Notes: generated by a model not told the origin, from the letters alone. A stretch of DNA of 8,032 nucleotides from Pirellulales bacterium (GCA_030605745.1 JAUWHT010000034.1:1-8032); one strand, 5' to 3'. Positions 1 through 6,647 are shown, numbered from the stretch's first letter. Made by a program: numbers and translations.

Positions 1-39
1 ATTTGCAATCCGCTGCCTTAGCCACTTGGCGACGGCGCC
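1..39 (-). tRNA. tRNA-Cys (GCA), 5' half only
   Basis: Read on the minus strand from 39 down to 1, this gives tRNA nucleotides 1-39. The acceptor 5' strand GGCGCCG is at 39-33, followed by T8 and C9. The D arm has a 3-bp stem, GCC pairing with GGC (10-12 with 23-25), and the loop contains GG. A26 follows, then the anticodon stem GCGGA and a loop TTGCAAA with anticodon GCA. Base 39 pairs with base 31. The A13/A22 mismatch and G15 match the unusual core known from E. coli tRNA-Cys, which supports the identity. The rest of the anticodon stem, the T arm and the acceptor 3' strand lie outside the window, so intactness cannot be judged. C9 is less usual than a purine at this position. Confidence 0.88.
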
Positions 40-51
40 CTGACACCGGCT

Positions 52-80
52 ACCTTAGGTAATCCTTGCCCGGTGGTCAA
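52..80 (-). promoter_or_regulatory. sigma70-type promoter of tRNA-Cys
   Basis: On the minus strand, TTGACC (80-75) and TAAGGT (57-52) are separated by exactly 17 bases. Transcription would begin about 6-7 bases further on, near 45. That leaves a leader of only a few bases before the mature tRNA 5' end at 39, a normal layout for a tRNA gene. The -35 matches 5 of 6 consensus bases; the -10 is weaker. Confidence 0.6.
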
Positions 81-199
81 TAGGAATGCCTTGGGGCCCT
101 GGAGATGGGGCACCCACCACACCTGGGAACCATGTCGGGGCGGGAGCCGGCCGGGCCTCTCGCTTATCTGCATGCCTGTAACACGCGAGCACACCCTCA

Positions 200-228
200 T
201 TGCCTGTCACCTGCCTGGGCGGTAAAAT
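200..228 (+). promoter_or_regulatory. sigma70-type promoter of the phosphofructokinase operon
   Basis: TTGCCT (200-205) and TAAAAT (223-228) are separated by 17 bases. The predicted start is near 235, giving a 5' leader of about 48 bases before the phosphofructokinase ATG. With the tRNA promoter at 52-80 this forms a divergent pair whose start sites lie about 190 bases apart. The stretch between them (81-199) is GC-rich and shows no convincing gene, operator or RNA fold. Confidence 0.6.
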
Positions 229-282
229 GTTGGTTTTTGGCCCATGGAGGGGAGCTACTAATCTGGATGCTGGATGGGATAA

Positions 283-1572
283 ATGAGTGAGAGGCGGAAT
301 CTGGTCGTCGCACAAAGCGGTGGGCCGACCCCCGTAATCAACAGCAGTCTGGCCGGGATTATCGAGGCCGCCCGGGACCTGGACCCGATCGGCACGGTCT
401 ACGGCGCGCGGCACGGGATCGAGGGTGTGTTGAAGGAGGAGTTGCTCGATCTGTCGGCCCAATCGGCTGAAGAAGTGGCCCTGTTGCGGTTTACACCGGC
501 GGCCGGGTCGATCGGCACCTGCCGCTACAAGCTGAGGGCGGGCCAGGACGAGGATTTCGAGCGGGTGATCGAGGTGTTCCGGGCCCACCGTGTCGGCTAT
601 TTCCTCTACATCGGCGGCAACGACTCGATGGACACGGCCAACAAGATCGCGCTGTTGGCCCAGAAGAGGGGGCTGGACCTGGTGGCCGTCGGCGTGCCGA
701 AGACAATCGACAATGACGTGGGCGACAGCGAGTTCAAGTTGATCGACCACACGCCGGGATACGGTTCGGTGGCCCGGTACTGGATGCACATGGTCCAAAA
801 CGCCAACGAGGAGAACAAAGGCTCCTGCCCGGCCGATCCGGTGCTGGTGATGCAGGCGATGGGTCGGAAGATCGGGTTCATTCCGGCGGCCGCGCGGCTG
901 GCCGACCCGATGCGCGAGATGCCGCTACAGATATATCTGGCCGAGAGCCCCTGTACGTTGGAGCAGTTGGCCGGGGGAGTGAACGACGAGTTACGGCGAT
1001 CGGGCCGTTGCGTGGTGGTTATTAGCGAAGGGTTCGACGTGGGGGATTTGGGCGATTTGAAAGACTCGTTCGGCCATACTTCGTTCAGTTCCAGCAAGAT
1101 GACGGTTGCCCAGGTCGTGGTGAATTATCTCAACCACGTCGGCCTGACCACTAAAGGGGCGGCGCGTGGCAACGTTTCGGGCACCGATCAGAGGCACAGC
1201 ATGGCGTACGCCTCGCTGGTCGATCTGGACGAGTCGTACCGGGTGGGCCAGATGGCAGCGGAATTGGCGGCCGGCGGCCAGAGCGGTTACATGGCCACCA
1301 TTCTGCGCAACCCAGGTTCAATCTACAGTGTCCGCTACGACAAGGTTCCGCTAGAAGAGGTAGCCAACAGCGAGCGGACGTTCCCGACCAACTGGATTGC
1401 CCCGAGCGGTTGTGATGTGACCGACGAGTTTGTCCGCTACGCCCGACCGCTGATCGGCAACGATATGATCAGCCTGCCGATAGTCGACGGCCGGCAGCGG
1501 CTCGCGCGATTCGAGCCGATATATGCCGAGCAGAAACTACCGAAGTACGTTCCACAGGCCGACCGTAAGTGA
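283..1572 (+). CDS. pfp: 6-phosphofructokinase, pyrophosphate-dependent type
   Basis: This enzyme phosphorylates fructose 6-phosphate to fructose 1,6-bisphosphate in the cytoplasm; the PPi-dependent forms are reversible. The 429-residue product has the whole family signature. The N-terminal phosphate-donor loop SGGPTPVIN is at residues 12-20, GGNDSMD at 111-117, PKTIDND at 139-145 with the catalytic Asp of the TIDxD motif, MGR at 193-195 and SEGF at 248-251. Asp114, where ATP enzymes have Gly (GGDGT), and Lys140 in PKTIDND (ATP enzymes have PGTIDND) are the established markers of PPi use. The length also fits PPi enzymes better than the roughly 320-residue ATP enzymes. ATG 283 is the only sensible start because an in-frame ATG at 274 runs straight into a stop. 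The SD is weak (GGATGGGAT). The HAD phosphatase gene follows 49 bases downstream. The donor assignment comes from the motifs and is not proven. Confidence 0.92.
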   Translation: MSERRNLVVAQSGGPTPVINSSLAGIIEAARDLDPIGTVYGARHGIEGVLKEELLDLSAQSAEEVALLRFTPAAGSIGTCRYKLRAGQDEDFERVIEVFRAHRVGYFLYIGGNDSMDTANKIALLAQKRGLDLVAVGVPKTIDNDVGDSEFKLIDHTPGYGSVARYWMHMVQNANEENKGSCPADPVLVMQAMGRKIGFIPAAARLADPMREMPLQIYLAESPCTLEQLAGGVNDELRRSGRCVVVISEGFDVGDLGDLKDSFGHTSFSSSKMTVAQVVVNYLNHVGLTTKGAARGNVSGTDQRHSMAYASLVDLDESYRVGQMAAELAAGGQSGYMATILRNPGSIYSVRYDKVPLEEVANSERTFPTNWIAPSGCDVTDEFVRYARPLIGNDMISLPIVDGRQRLARFEPIYAEQKLPKYVPQADRK

Positions 1573-1578
1573 ATCTCA

Positions 1579-1602
1579 CGCAAAGACGCAAAGACGCAAA
1601 GG
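1579..1602 (+). repeat. three tandem 8-base units (CGCAAAGA/G)
   Basis: Two copies of CGCAAAGA and one of CGCAAAGG run head to tail in the 49-base gap between the phosphofructokinase stop and the HAD ATG. The next bases supply the AAGGA Shine-Dalgarno (1608-1612). From memory, the peptide it would encode (HAKTQRRK) is a recurrent false N-terminus in planctomycete and related genomes, which suggests a dispersed repeat. I could not check this. Confidence 0.6.
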
Positions 1603-1621
1603 AAATCAAGGAAATACCGAC

Positions 1622-2488
1622 ATGATTGAATTCACACCGAAGCATGAGTACCTAGTGGGCATCGACTCGGACGGATGCGCGTTCGACACGATGGAATTGA
1701 AGCACAAGGAGTGTTTCATTCCGAACATTATCAACTACATGGAATTGCAGGGCGTCAGCAAGTACGCCCGCGAGGCGGCGGAGTTTGTGAACCTGTACTC
1801 CAAGAGCCGCGGGGTCAACCGTTTCCCGGCGCTGGTCGAGATGTTGGAGTGGCTCGAGAAGCGTCCGGAGGTGAAGGCCCGGGGCGTGCAGATTACCGTT
1901 CCGCAGTCGCTGCGGGACTGGATTGCTCGTGAGACGAGGCTGGGTAACCCGGCGCTGGAGAAAGAGGTAGAAGCAAACGGCGACGCCGACTTGAAACACA
2001 TCCTCGCGTGGTCGAAGGCCGTCAACGAGGCGGTCGGCGGTATGGTCCGGGGCGTGCCGCCGTTCCCGTTCGTCCGCGAGAGTATCCAGAAGCTAAGTGA
2101 CAAGGCCGACATCATGGTGGTTTCGGCCACGCCGCAGGAAGCACTCGAACGCGAATGGAACGAGCACGATCTGGCCCAATACGTGATCGCAATTTGCGGT
2201 CAGGAGGTAGGCACGAAAACGGAACACCTCCAGATGGCGGCGAAGTATCCGCCCGAGCACACGCTGATGGTCGGCGACGCCCCCGGCGACTACAAGGCAG
2301 CGGTGCCCAATAACGCACTGTTCTTCCCCGTCAACCCGGGCGCGGAGGAGGCAAGCTGGAAACGATTCTGCGAGGAAGGCGTCGACCGGTTCCTCTGCGG
2401 CACGTTTTCCGGCGAGTACCAGCAGAAGCTGCTGACCGAGTTCGACAGCTATCTACCCGAAACCCCGCCCTGGCCGGTGGAGGTGTAG
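1622..2488 (+). CDS. HAD-superfamily hydrolase, probable phosphatase
   Basis: This 288-residue protein carries all four haloacid-dehalogenase motifs. Motif I is GIDSDGCAFDT (13-23), with nucleophile Asp15 and acid/base Asp17. Motif II is VVSAT (166-170) with Ser168. The motif III lysine is probably Lys199 in GTKTEH. Motif IV is GDAPGD (218-223), with Mg-binding Asp219 and Asp223. About 140 mostly helical residues between motifs I and II form a C1-type cap, which sets substrate choice. The usual DGT of motif I is DGC here. No signal peptide or membrane segment is seen, so it is likely cytoplasmic. The start is ATG 1622: it has an AAGGA Shine-Dalgarno at 1608-1612 with 9-base spacing, whereas an upstream in-frame ATG at 1523 would overlap the phosphofructokinase gene and translate the tandem repeat. 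Co-transcription with the phosphofructokinase suggests a phosphorylated sugar or related metabolite as substrate, but nothing identifies it. Confidence 0.85.
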   Translation: MIEFTPKHEYLVGIDSDGCAFDTMELKHKECFIPNIINYMELQGVSKYAREAAEFVNLYSKSRGVNRFPALVEMLEWLEKRPEVKARGVQITVPQSLRDWIARETRLGNPALEKEVEANGDADLKHILAWSKAVNEAVGGMVRGVPPFPFVRESIQKLSDKADIMVVSATPQEALEREWNEHDLAQYVIAICGQEVGTKTEHLQMAAKYPPEHTLMVGDAPGDYKAAVPNNALFFPVNPGAEEASWKRFCEEGVDRFLCGTFSGEYQQKLLTEFDSYLPETPPWPVEV

Positions 2489-2513
2489 GGACTAACAAAT
2501 GCAGTTGATGTGT

Positions 2514-2598
2514 AAGAAGGAAAAAAGGGAAAGGGGGAAAAGGGAAAAGAAACTCAGAGTTTTTGTTTCCCCCTTTTTCCCCTTTCCCATCTTCCCTC
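2514..2598. repeat. polypurine/polypyrimidine imperfect palindrome
   Basis: Between the HAD and gnd genes lies an unbroken purine run of 39 bases (2514-2552), followed after ACTC-A-GAGT (2552-2560) by a pyrimidine-rich arm (2560-2598) broken mainly by G2565 and A2589. The arms are near reverse complements of G3A3G4-5A4-5 blocks with small slips, centred on A2556. As RNA it would form a long hairpin that could end transcription of the upstream pair. There is no U-tract after the stem, so classic intrinsic termination is uncertain. As DNA, long purine tracts can form triplex structures. Confidence 0.75.
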
Positions 2599-2644
2599 AT
2601 TACATATCTGCTGCAAACAGTTAAGCAATTATGGAGGTTTCAAC

Positions 2645-4090
2645 ATGACAGAAAAACGTGACATCGGACTTGTCGGCCTGGCTGTGATGGGCGAGAACCT
2701 GGCGCTTAATATCGAGAGCCGGGGTTTCAGTATGTCCGTGTTCAATCGCACGACCAGCAAAGTGGATGACTTCATGGCCGGCCGGGCGATGGGAAAGAAC
2801 ATCGTCGGCTGCCACTCGGTCGAGGAGTTGGTCGATAGCCTGGCGGCGCCGCGCAAGGTGATGCTGATGGTCAAGGCCGGCCCGGCGGTCGATGACTTTA
2901 TCGACAAGCTGATCCCGCTGCTTTCGCCCGGCGACGTGATCATCGACGGCGGAAACACCCACTTCAGCAACACTGAACGCCGTACCGAGTACGTCGAATC
3001 GAAGGGCCTGTTGTTCATCGGCACGGGCGTCTCCGGCGGCGAAGAGGGAGCGCTCAAGGGGCCCAGCATTATGCCCGGCGGAAGCGAAAAGGCCTGGCCC
3101 TTGGTCAAGCCGATCTTCCAGGCCATCTCCGCCAAGGTCGGACCTAATGCGGACATCCCCTGTTGCGAATGGGTCGGGCCGCGCGGGGCCGGCCATTACG
3201 TCAAAATGGTCCACAACGGCATCGAGTACGGCGACATGCAGTTGATCTGTGAAGCATACTGGATGCTCAAACTCGCCCTGGGACTGAGCAACGACGAACT
3301 CTACGAAGTGTTTGCCGAGTGGAACACCGGCGAGTTGGATAGCTACCTGATCGAAATCACCCGCGATATCTTCAGCGTGAAAGACGAACAAACCGGCAAG
3401 TACCTGGTCGACCTGATTATGGACACCGCCGGGGCGAAGGGCACGGGCAAGTGGATGAGCCAGTTGGCGTTGGACCTGGGCGTGCCCAGCACGTTGGTCA
3501 CCCAGGCCGTCTATGCCCGGTCGCTCTCGGCGATGCAGCAGCCGCGTGTTCGGGCGAGCAAAGTGCTCAAGGGCCCGATGGCGAAGTTCCGCGGCGATCG
3601 ACGGCAGTTCATCGAAAAGATCCGCCAAGCGCTGTACGCCTCAAAAATCTGCAGCTACGCCCAAGGGTTCGTCCAACTTCAGGCGGCCGCCGTGGAACAC
3701 GACTGGCCGTTGGATTTCGCCAACATTCCCTTGCTCTGGCGGGGCGGCTGCATCATCCGGGCGGTGTTCCTCGAGCGGATCAAAGAAGCATTCGACAAGG
3801 ACCCGAAGCTGGAGAACCTGTTGCTGGCGCCGTACTTCAAGCGGGCGGTCAGAAAGGCCCAAGCCTCATGGCGAAGCGTGGTCACTACGGCCGTCCGGTT
3901 GGGTATCCCCGTGCCGGCCTTCGCCGCCGCGCTGGCCTATTACGACAGCTACCGCAGTGAGCGGCTGCCGGCCAACCTGTTGCAGGCCCAACGCGATTAC
4001 TTCGGTGCCCACACATATCATCGTATCGACAAACCGGGCGAGGGACCGTTCCACACCGACTGGCTCCGATTGCGAAAAATCCCCGAATAG
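2645..4090 (+). CDS. gnd: 6-phosphogluconate dehydrogenase, decarboxylating
   Basis: This enzyme oxidises and decarboxylates 6-phosphogluconate to ribulose 5-phosphate with NADP+, the last step of the oxidative pentose-phosphate branch; it is cytoplasmic. The 481-residue product is the long-chain form. The Rossmann loop GLAVMG (11-16) is followed by NRT (34-36), the region that in NADP enzymes contacts the 2'-phosphate. SGGEEGA (130-136) and the KMVHNGIEY segment carry the substrate and catalytic residues Lys187, His190, Asn191, Glu194 and Tyr195. The C-terminal tail keeps Arg450 and FGAHT with His456, which reach the neighbouring subunit's active site. ATG 2645 has a strong GGAGG (2633-2637) at 7-base spacing. 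No clear promoter is seen between the palindrome and the gene, so it may be read from upstream. The SDR start lies 17 bases after the stop, so the two are very likely co-transcribed. Confidence 0.97.
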   Translation: MTEKRDIGLVGLAVMGENLALNIESRGFSMSVFNRTTSKVDDFMAGRAMGKNIVGCHSVEELVDSLAAPRKVMLMVKAGPAVDDFIDKLIPLLSPGDVIIDGGNTHFSNTERRTEYVESKGLLFIGTGVSGGEEGALKGPSIMPGGSEKAWPLVKPIFQAISAKVGPNADIPCCEWVGPRGAGHYVKMVHNGIEYGDMQLICEAYWMLKLALGLSNDELYEVFAEWNTGELDSYLIEITRDIFSVKDEQTGKYLVDLIMDTAGAKGTGKWMSQLALDLGVPSTLVTQAVYARSLSAMQQPRVRASKVLKGPMAKFRGDRRQFIEKIRQALYASKICSYAQGFVQLQAAAVEHDWPLDFANIPLLWRGGCIIRAVFLERIKEAFDKDPKLENLLLAPYFKRAVRKAQASWRSVVTTAVRLGIPVPAFAAALAYYDSYRSERLPANLLQAQRDYFGAHTYHRIDKPGEGPFHTDWLRLRKIPE

Positions 4091-4107
4091 ACTTGAGGGA
4101 ACAAATT

Positions 4108-4890
4108 ATGACTGCCGAATACCTGGAAAAACTCTTCGGACTCACCGGCCAAACGGCCGTGGTGATCGGCGGGGCCGGAGTCCTTGGCGGCGCCTTGTGT
4201 CGCGGACTGGTCGGCGCCGGCGCTCGCGTGGTCGTGGCCGACATGACAGAGGAAGGCTGCAAGGCCCGGGTCGAAGAACTTGAAAAACTCGGGGCCCGGG
4301 CCGGCTTCTGCATCGTCGACGTCACCTCGCGCAAGTCGATCGAAGAGTTGCTTTCCACGGCTCTGAAGCAGGCCGGGCGAGTCGATATCCTGGTCAATTG
4401 CGCGGGCATCAACTTCGGCAGTCCTTTCCTCGAACATCCTGAAGGGCAATGGGACCGGGTAATGGCCGTCAATCTCAAGGCGGTGTTCCAGGCCTGTCAG
4501 GTCTTCGCCCGACACATGGTCGATGCCGGCGGCGGCTCGATCCTGAACATCGGCAGTGTGAGTTCGCATTTGCCGCTCTCGCGGGTGTTCGCCTACTCGG
4601 CCTCGAAGGCTGGCGTGATGAACCTGACGCGAAATGTTGCCCAGGAGTTCGGCACCCAAGGCGTGCGGGTCAACGCGATCTGTCCCGGGTTCTTCCCAGC
4701 CGAGCAAAATCGCCGGCTGCTGGATCAACAGCGGATCGACAACATCATGCAGGGCACGCCGATGCGCCGCTTCGGCGAGCCCGAGGAACTCGTCGGCGCC
4801 ATGCTACTGTTACTTTCCCCGACCGCTGGCAGTTTCATCACCGGCACGCACATCAACGTCGACGGCGGCTTCACCGCCGCATGGTTTTGA
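4108..4890 (+). CDS. SDR oxidoreductase, mannonate/fructuronate reductase-like
   Basis: This is a classical short-chain dehydrogenase of 260 residues. The nucleotide loop is GGAGVLGG (21-28), replacing the usual TGxxxGxG. NCAG is at 97-100, the structural Asn is Asn122, and the catalytic set is Ser150, Tyr163 and Lys167 (YSASK). The PGFFPAEQNR segment (193-202), the GGAGVLGG loop and the late FGEPEELVGA match, from memory, the SDR subgroup annotated as D-mannonate oxidoreductase or gluconate 5-dehydrogenase-like. The likely reaction is therefore NAD(P)H-linked interconversion of a keto-hexuronate or ketogluconate and its sugar acid. Lying 17 bases after gnd fits sugar-acid catabolism. ATG 4108 is chosen over TTG 4093 because GAGGGA (4095-4100) gives a good Shine-Dalgarno at 7-base spacing. 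The fold is certain; the substrate is a guess, and a general 3-oxoacyl reductase-like role cannot be excluded. Confidence 0.85.
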   Translation: MTAEYLEKLFGLTGQTAVVIGGAGVLGGALCRGLVGAGARVVVADMTEEGCKARVEELEKLGARAGFCIVDVTSRKSIEELLSTALKQAGRVDILVNCAGINFGSPFLEHPEGQWDRVMAVNLKAVFQACQVFARHMVDAGGGSILNIGSVSSHLPLSRVFAYSASKAGVMNLTRNVAQEFGTQGVRVNAICPGFFPAEQNRRLLDQQRIDNIMQGTPMRRFGEPEELVGAMLLLLSPTAGSFITGTHINVDGGFTAAWF

Positions 4891-4906
4891 ATGGTGTTGC
4901 GAGTTA

Positions 4907-4966
4907 CCTCGTTTAGCCCCGGCGTCCACGCCGGGAAATCACGCCGCGTGGACGCGGCGGCTAAAC
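4907..4966. repeat. palindromic twin-hairpin repeat element (REP-like)
   Basis: A 7-bp outer stem, GTTTAGC (4911-4917) with GCTAAAC (4960-4966), encloses two perfect hairpins. The first pairs 4918-4925 with 4928-4935 (8 bp, loop CC). The second pairs 4942-4949 with 4952-4959 (8 bp, loop GG). A 6-base linker, AAATCA, separates them. The hairpins' central GCGTCCACGC and GCGTGGACGC are reverse complements, so the whole element can also fold as one long hairpin. It starts 16 bases after the SDR stop and could act as its terminator, although no T-tract follows. The leading CCTCGTTTAGCC recurs exactly at 7806-7817. Confidence 0.85.
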
Positions 4967-4986
4967 TCTGAGGGTGGCTGCGTGCC

Positions 4987-5015
4987 TTGACCGAACCATC
5001 GGTATGTGATAGAAT
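4987..5015 (+). promoter_or_regulatory. strong sigma70-type promoter with extended -10
   Basis: TTGACC (4987-4992), 17 bases, then TAGAAT (5010-5015): 5 of 6 matches in each hexamer. TG at 5007-5008, one base before the -10, makes an extended -10. Transcription should start near 5022, about 36 bases before the Uma2 start codon. This is the best promoter in the window and separates the Uma2-dus unit from the sugar genes. Confidence 0.7.
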
Positions 5016-5057
5016 AAAATTAACAGTGGCTTTGGAGTATGCAAGGGAGAAAATCTC

Positions 5058-5618
5058 GTGAGTACCATTACTCATCTAACACTGGCCGAATACGACCGCA
5101 TGATCGAGCAGGGTGTGTTCGATCAGGCCGAGCGGCAGCGGCTCGAATTCATCCGGGGGGAAATTCGCGAAATGAGTCCTATCGGTTCACTGCATGAAGT
5201 GGTTGTCGATCAACTGAACGAATGGAGCATCCGGAATCTTTCCGAAGGCAAAGCTTGGGTCCGGGTGCAGAACTCTATCGGACTTCCAAGCCTGGAGAGT
5301 GCTCCTGAGCCGGATATTGCCTGGGTAGCCCGGCGCGATTACTCCGACGGCAGACCCACCGAGACCGATGTCCTGTTAGTGATCGAAGTTGCCGAAAGCA
5401 GTCTGTCCTACGACAGCGGTGAAAAGGCCGATCTGTACGCTGCGGCGGGCATCGCCGATTATTGGGTCATCAACCTGCCCGACCGGTTGATCGAAGTGCG
5501 TCGCGATCCCCACGCCAGCCACTATGACAGTTTGCAGACCTACCGCGGTGATGAAGAAGTCCGGCCGGCGGCCGTGCCGGAGATCGTCCTGCGGCCGTCG
5601 ATGCTTTGGCAAAGTTGA
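5058..5618 (+). CDS. Uma2-family (DUF820) PD-(D/E)XK nuclease-fold protein
   Basis: This 186-residue protein has the Uma2 family layout. An N-terminal helix with a YDRM-like segment and the RLEFIRGEIREMSP strand come first, then the metal-site motif PEPDIAW (Asp86) and VIEVAESS (Glu110). Next comes the D-SGEK-ADLYAAAGIADYWVI block with Lys123, and a C-terminal strand pair ends the protein. These residues form the restriction-endonuclease-like core, but biochemical activity is poorly established for the family, which is often multi-copy in planctomycetes and cyanobacteria. The start is GTG 5058, supported by AAGGGAGA (5043-5050) at 7-base spacing; no nearby ATG is better. It has its own strong promoter, and the dus gene begins 24 bases after its stop, so they are probably co-transcribed. 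No partner toxin, antitoxin or transposase lies next to it. Confidence 0.88.
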   Translation: MSTITHLTLAEYDRMIEQGVFDQAERQRLEFIRGEIREMSPIGSLHEVVVDQLNEWSIRNLSEGKAWVRVQNSIGLPSLESAPEPDIAWVARRDYSDGRPTETDVLLVIEVAESSLSYDSGEKADLYAAAGIADYWVINLPDRLIEVRRDPHASHYDSLQTYRGDEEVRPAAVPEIVLRPSMLWQS

Positions 5619-5642
5619 GTCGACTGCCACGGGCGGAAGCTC

Positions 5643-6647
5643 ATGTCAAAGGAACAAGTTCCACGGCTTTGCCTCGGCCCGATCAAGATCGGTTTCCCAG
5701 TCGTCCAAGCTTCGCTTTCCGGGTACAGCGATTGGCCGATGCGGGTAATCGCGCGGCGATTGGGGGCGCCATACACGATTACCGGGGCGATGCTCGACCG
5801 GTTCGTCCTCAATGTGAGCAAAGGTCGCAAGGCCCGGCGGTTCATTCGCGTGACCGACCAACAGCACCCCTGCGGCGGCCAACTGATCGGCAGTGCGGCC
5901 GAGGAGTTGGCCGCAGCGGCGCTGAAGATGGTTGAGGCCGGGTTCGATGTAATCGATCTGAACTTCGCCTGCCCGGTGAAAAAGGTGCTGGGCAAGCGCC
6001 GTGGCGGATACTTGCTGAGCAGGCCGGAAACCGCGTTGGAGATCGTCGCCCGGGTCCGCAACGCCGTACCGTCGCACGTGCCAGTCACCGTCAAGATGCG
6101 CCGCGGGACGGACGATGGCCAACACAGCCGCGACAACTTCTTTGCCATCTTCGACGGCGCGTTCCGGCTCGGCGCGGCCGCGATCACCGTTCACGGCCGG
6201 ACAGTCCGACAGCGCTACAAAGGTTCCAGTTCGTGGGAGTTTCTTCGTGAAGTGAAGCAGCACGCTGGCGATCGCACGGTACTCGGCAGCGGCGACCTGT
6301 TCGCCGCTCAAGATTGCCTCGACATGATGGCCCAAACCGGTATGGACGGCGTGACGGTTGCCCGCGGCGCGATCGGCAACCCGTGGATTTTCCAGCAAGT
6401 CCGGGCGCTGGCTGCCGGCCGGTCGATTTCGCCACCGAGCTTGTGCGATCAGCGCGAAGTGCTCGCCGAACACTACCGGCTGGCCGAAGAGACCTACGGT
6501 CCGCAGCGCTGTTGCCGGCTGATGCGCAAGTTCGGCATCAAGTATTCCCGGTTGCACCCGCAGCCCGCGCATGTCCGTGATGCCTTCGTAGCAGTTCGCG
6601 ATCCCAGTCAGTGGCAGGAAGTGCTCGATAAATGGTACGCTGAATAG
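5643..6647 (+). CDS. dus: tRNA-dihydrouridine synthase family protein
   Basis: Dus enzymes are FMN flavoproteins that reduce uridine to dihydrouridine in the tRNA D loop, using NADPH. The 334-residue product shows the TIM-barrel family order. NFACPVKKV carries the catalytic Cys110, VKMRRG has Lys151, HGRT is at 184-187 (phosphate/FMN region), and GSGDL and ARGAIGNPW follow. A C-terminal helical tRNA-binding domain comes after about residue 250. PVKKV resembles the DusB branch, but two normally conserved segments differ: the opening AP-M-x-G-x-T-D is SLSGYSD, and the GAGSALL stretch after the catalytic cysteine is RRGGYLL. The exact target uridine is therefore open. ATG 5643 has only a weak GGCGGAAG upstream, which suggests dependence on Uma2 translation 24 bases before. 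A 28-bp palindrome begins immediately after its stop and probably terminates the transcript. Confidence 0.9.
   Translation: MSKEQVPRLCLGPIKIGFPVVQASLSGYSDWPMRVIARRLGAPYTITGAMLDRFVLNVSKGRKARRFIRVTDQQHPCGGQLIGSAAEELAAAALKMVEAGFDVIDLNFACPVKKVLGKRRGGYLLSRPETALEIVARVRNAVPSHVPVTVKMRRGTDDGQHSRDNFFAIFDGAFRLGAAAITVHGRTVRQRYKGSSSWEFLREVKQHAGDRTVLGSGDLFAAQDCLDMMAQTGMDGVTVARGAIGNPWIFQQVRALAAGRSISPPSLCDQREVLAEHYRLAEETYGPQRCCRLMRKFGIKYSRLHPQPAHVRDAFVAVRDPSQWQEVLDKWYAE

Noticed and set aside
55..798. Long minus-strand open frame (247 codons) over the intergenic region and phosphofructokinase start
   Set aside because: It is the codon-position shadow of a GC-rich gene, has no recognisable domain, and crosses the divergent promoters.
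1579..1602. Possible CRISPR-like array
   Set aside because: The units are only 8 bases, directly adjacent with no spacers, and no cas gene is present.
1523..1621. 33-residue N-terminal extension of the HAD protein
   Set aside because: It overlaps the end of the phosphofructokinase gene, translates the tandem octamer repeat, and bypasses the clear Shine-Dalgarno before ATG 1622.
2621..3628. Minus-strand open frame of 335 codons opposite gnd
   Set aside because: It is antisense to a strongly conserved gene, its composition is low in informative motifs, and it matches no family.
4093..4107. TTG start for the SDR
   Set aside because: It would place the GAGGGA Shine-Dalgarno inside the coding region; ATG 4108 is correctly spaced from it.
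4911..4966. Possible tRNA or structured small RNA, because of the 7-bp outer stem and internal hairpins
   Set aside because: It lacks an anticodon arm, a T-loop consensus and CCA, and the same design recurs as repeats elsewhere in the window.
5058..6647. Uma2 plus dus as a nuclease-tRNA defence module
   Set aside because: Closeness is the only evidence; Dus is a housekeeping modification family and no other defence gene is nearby.
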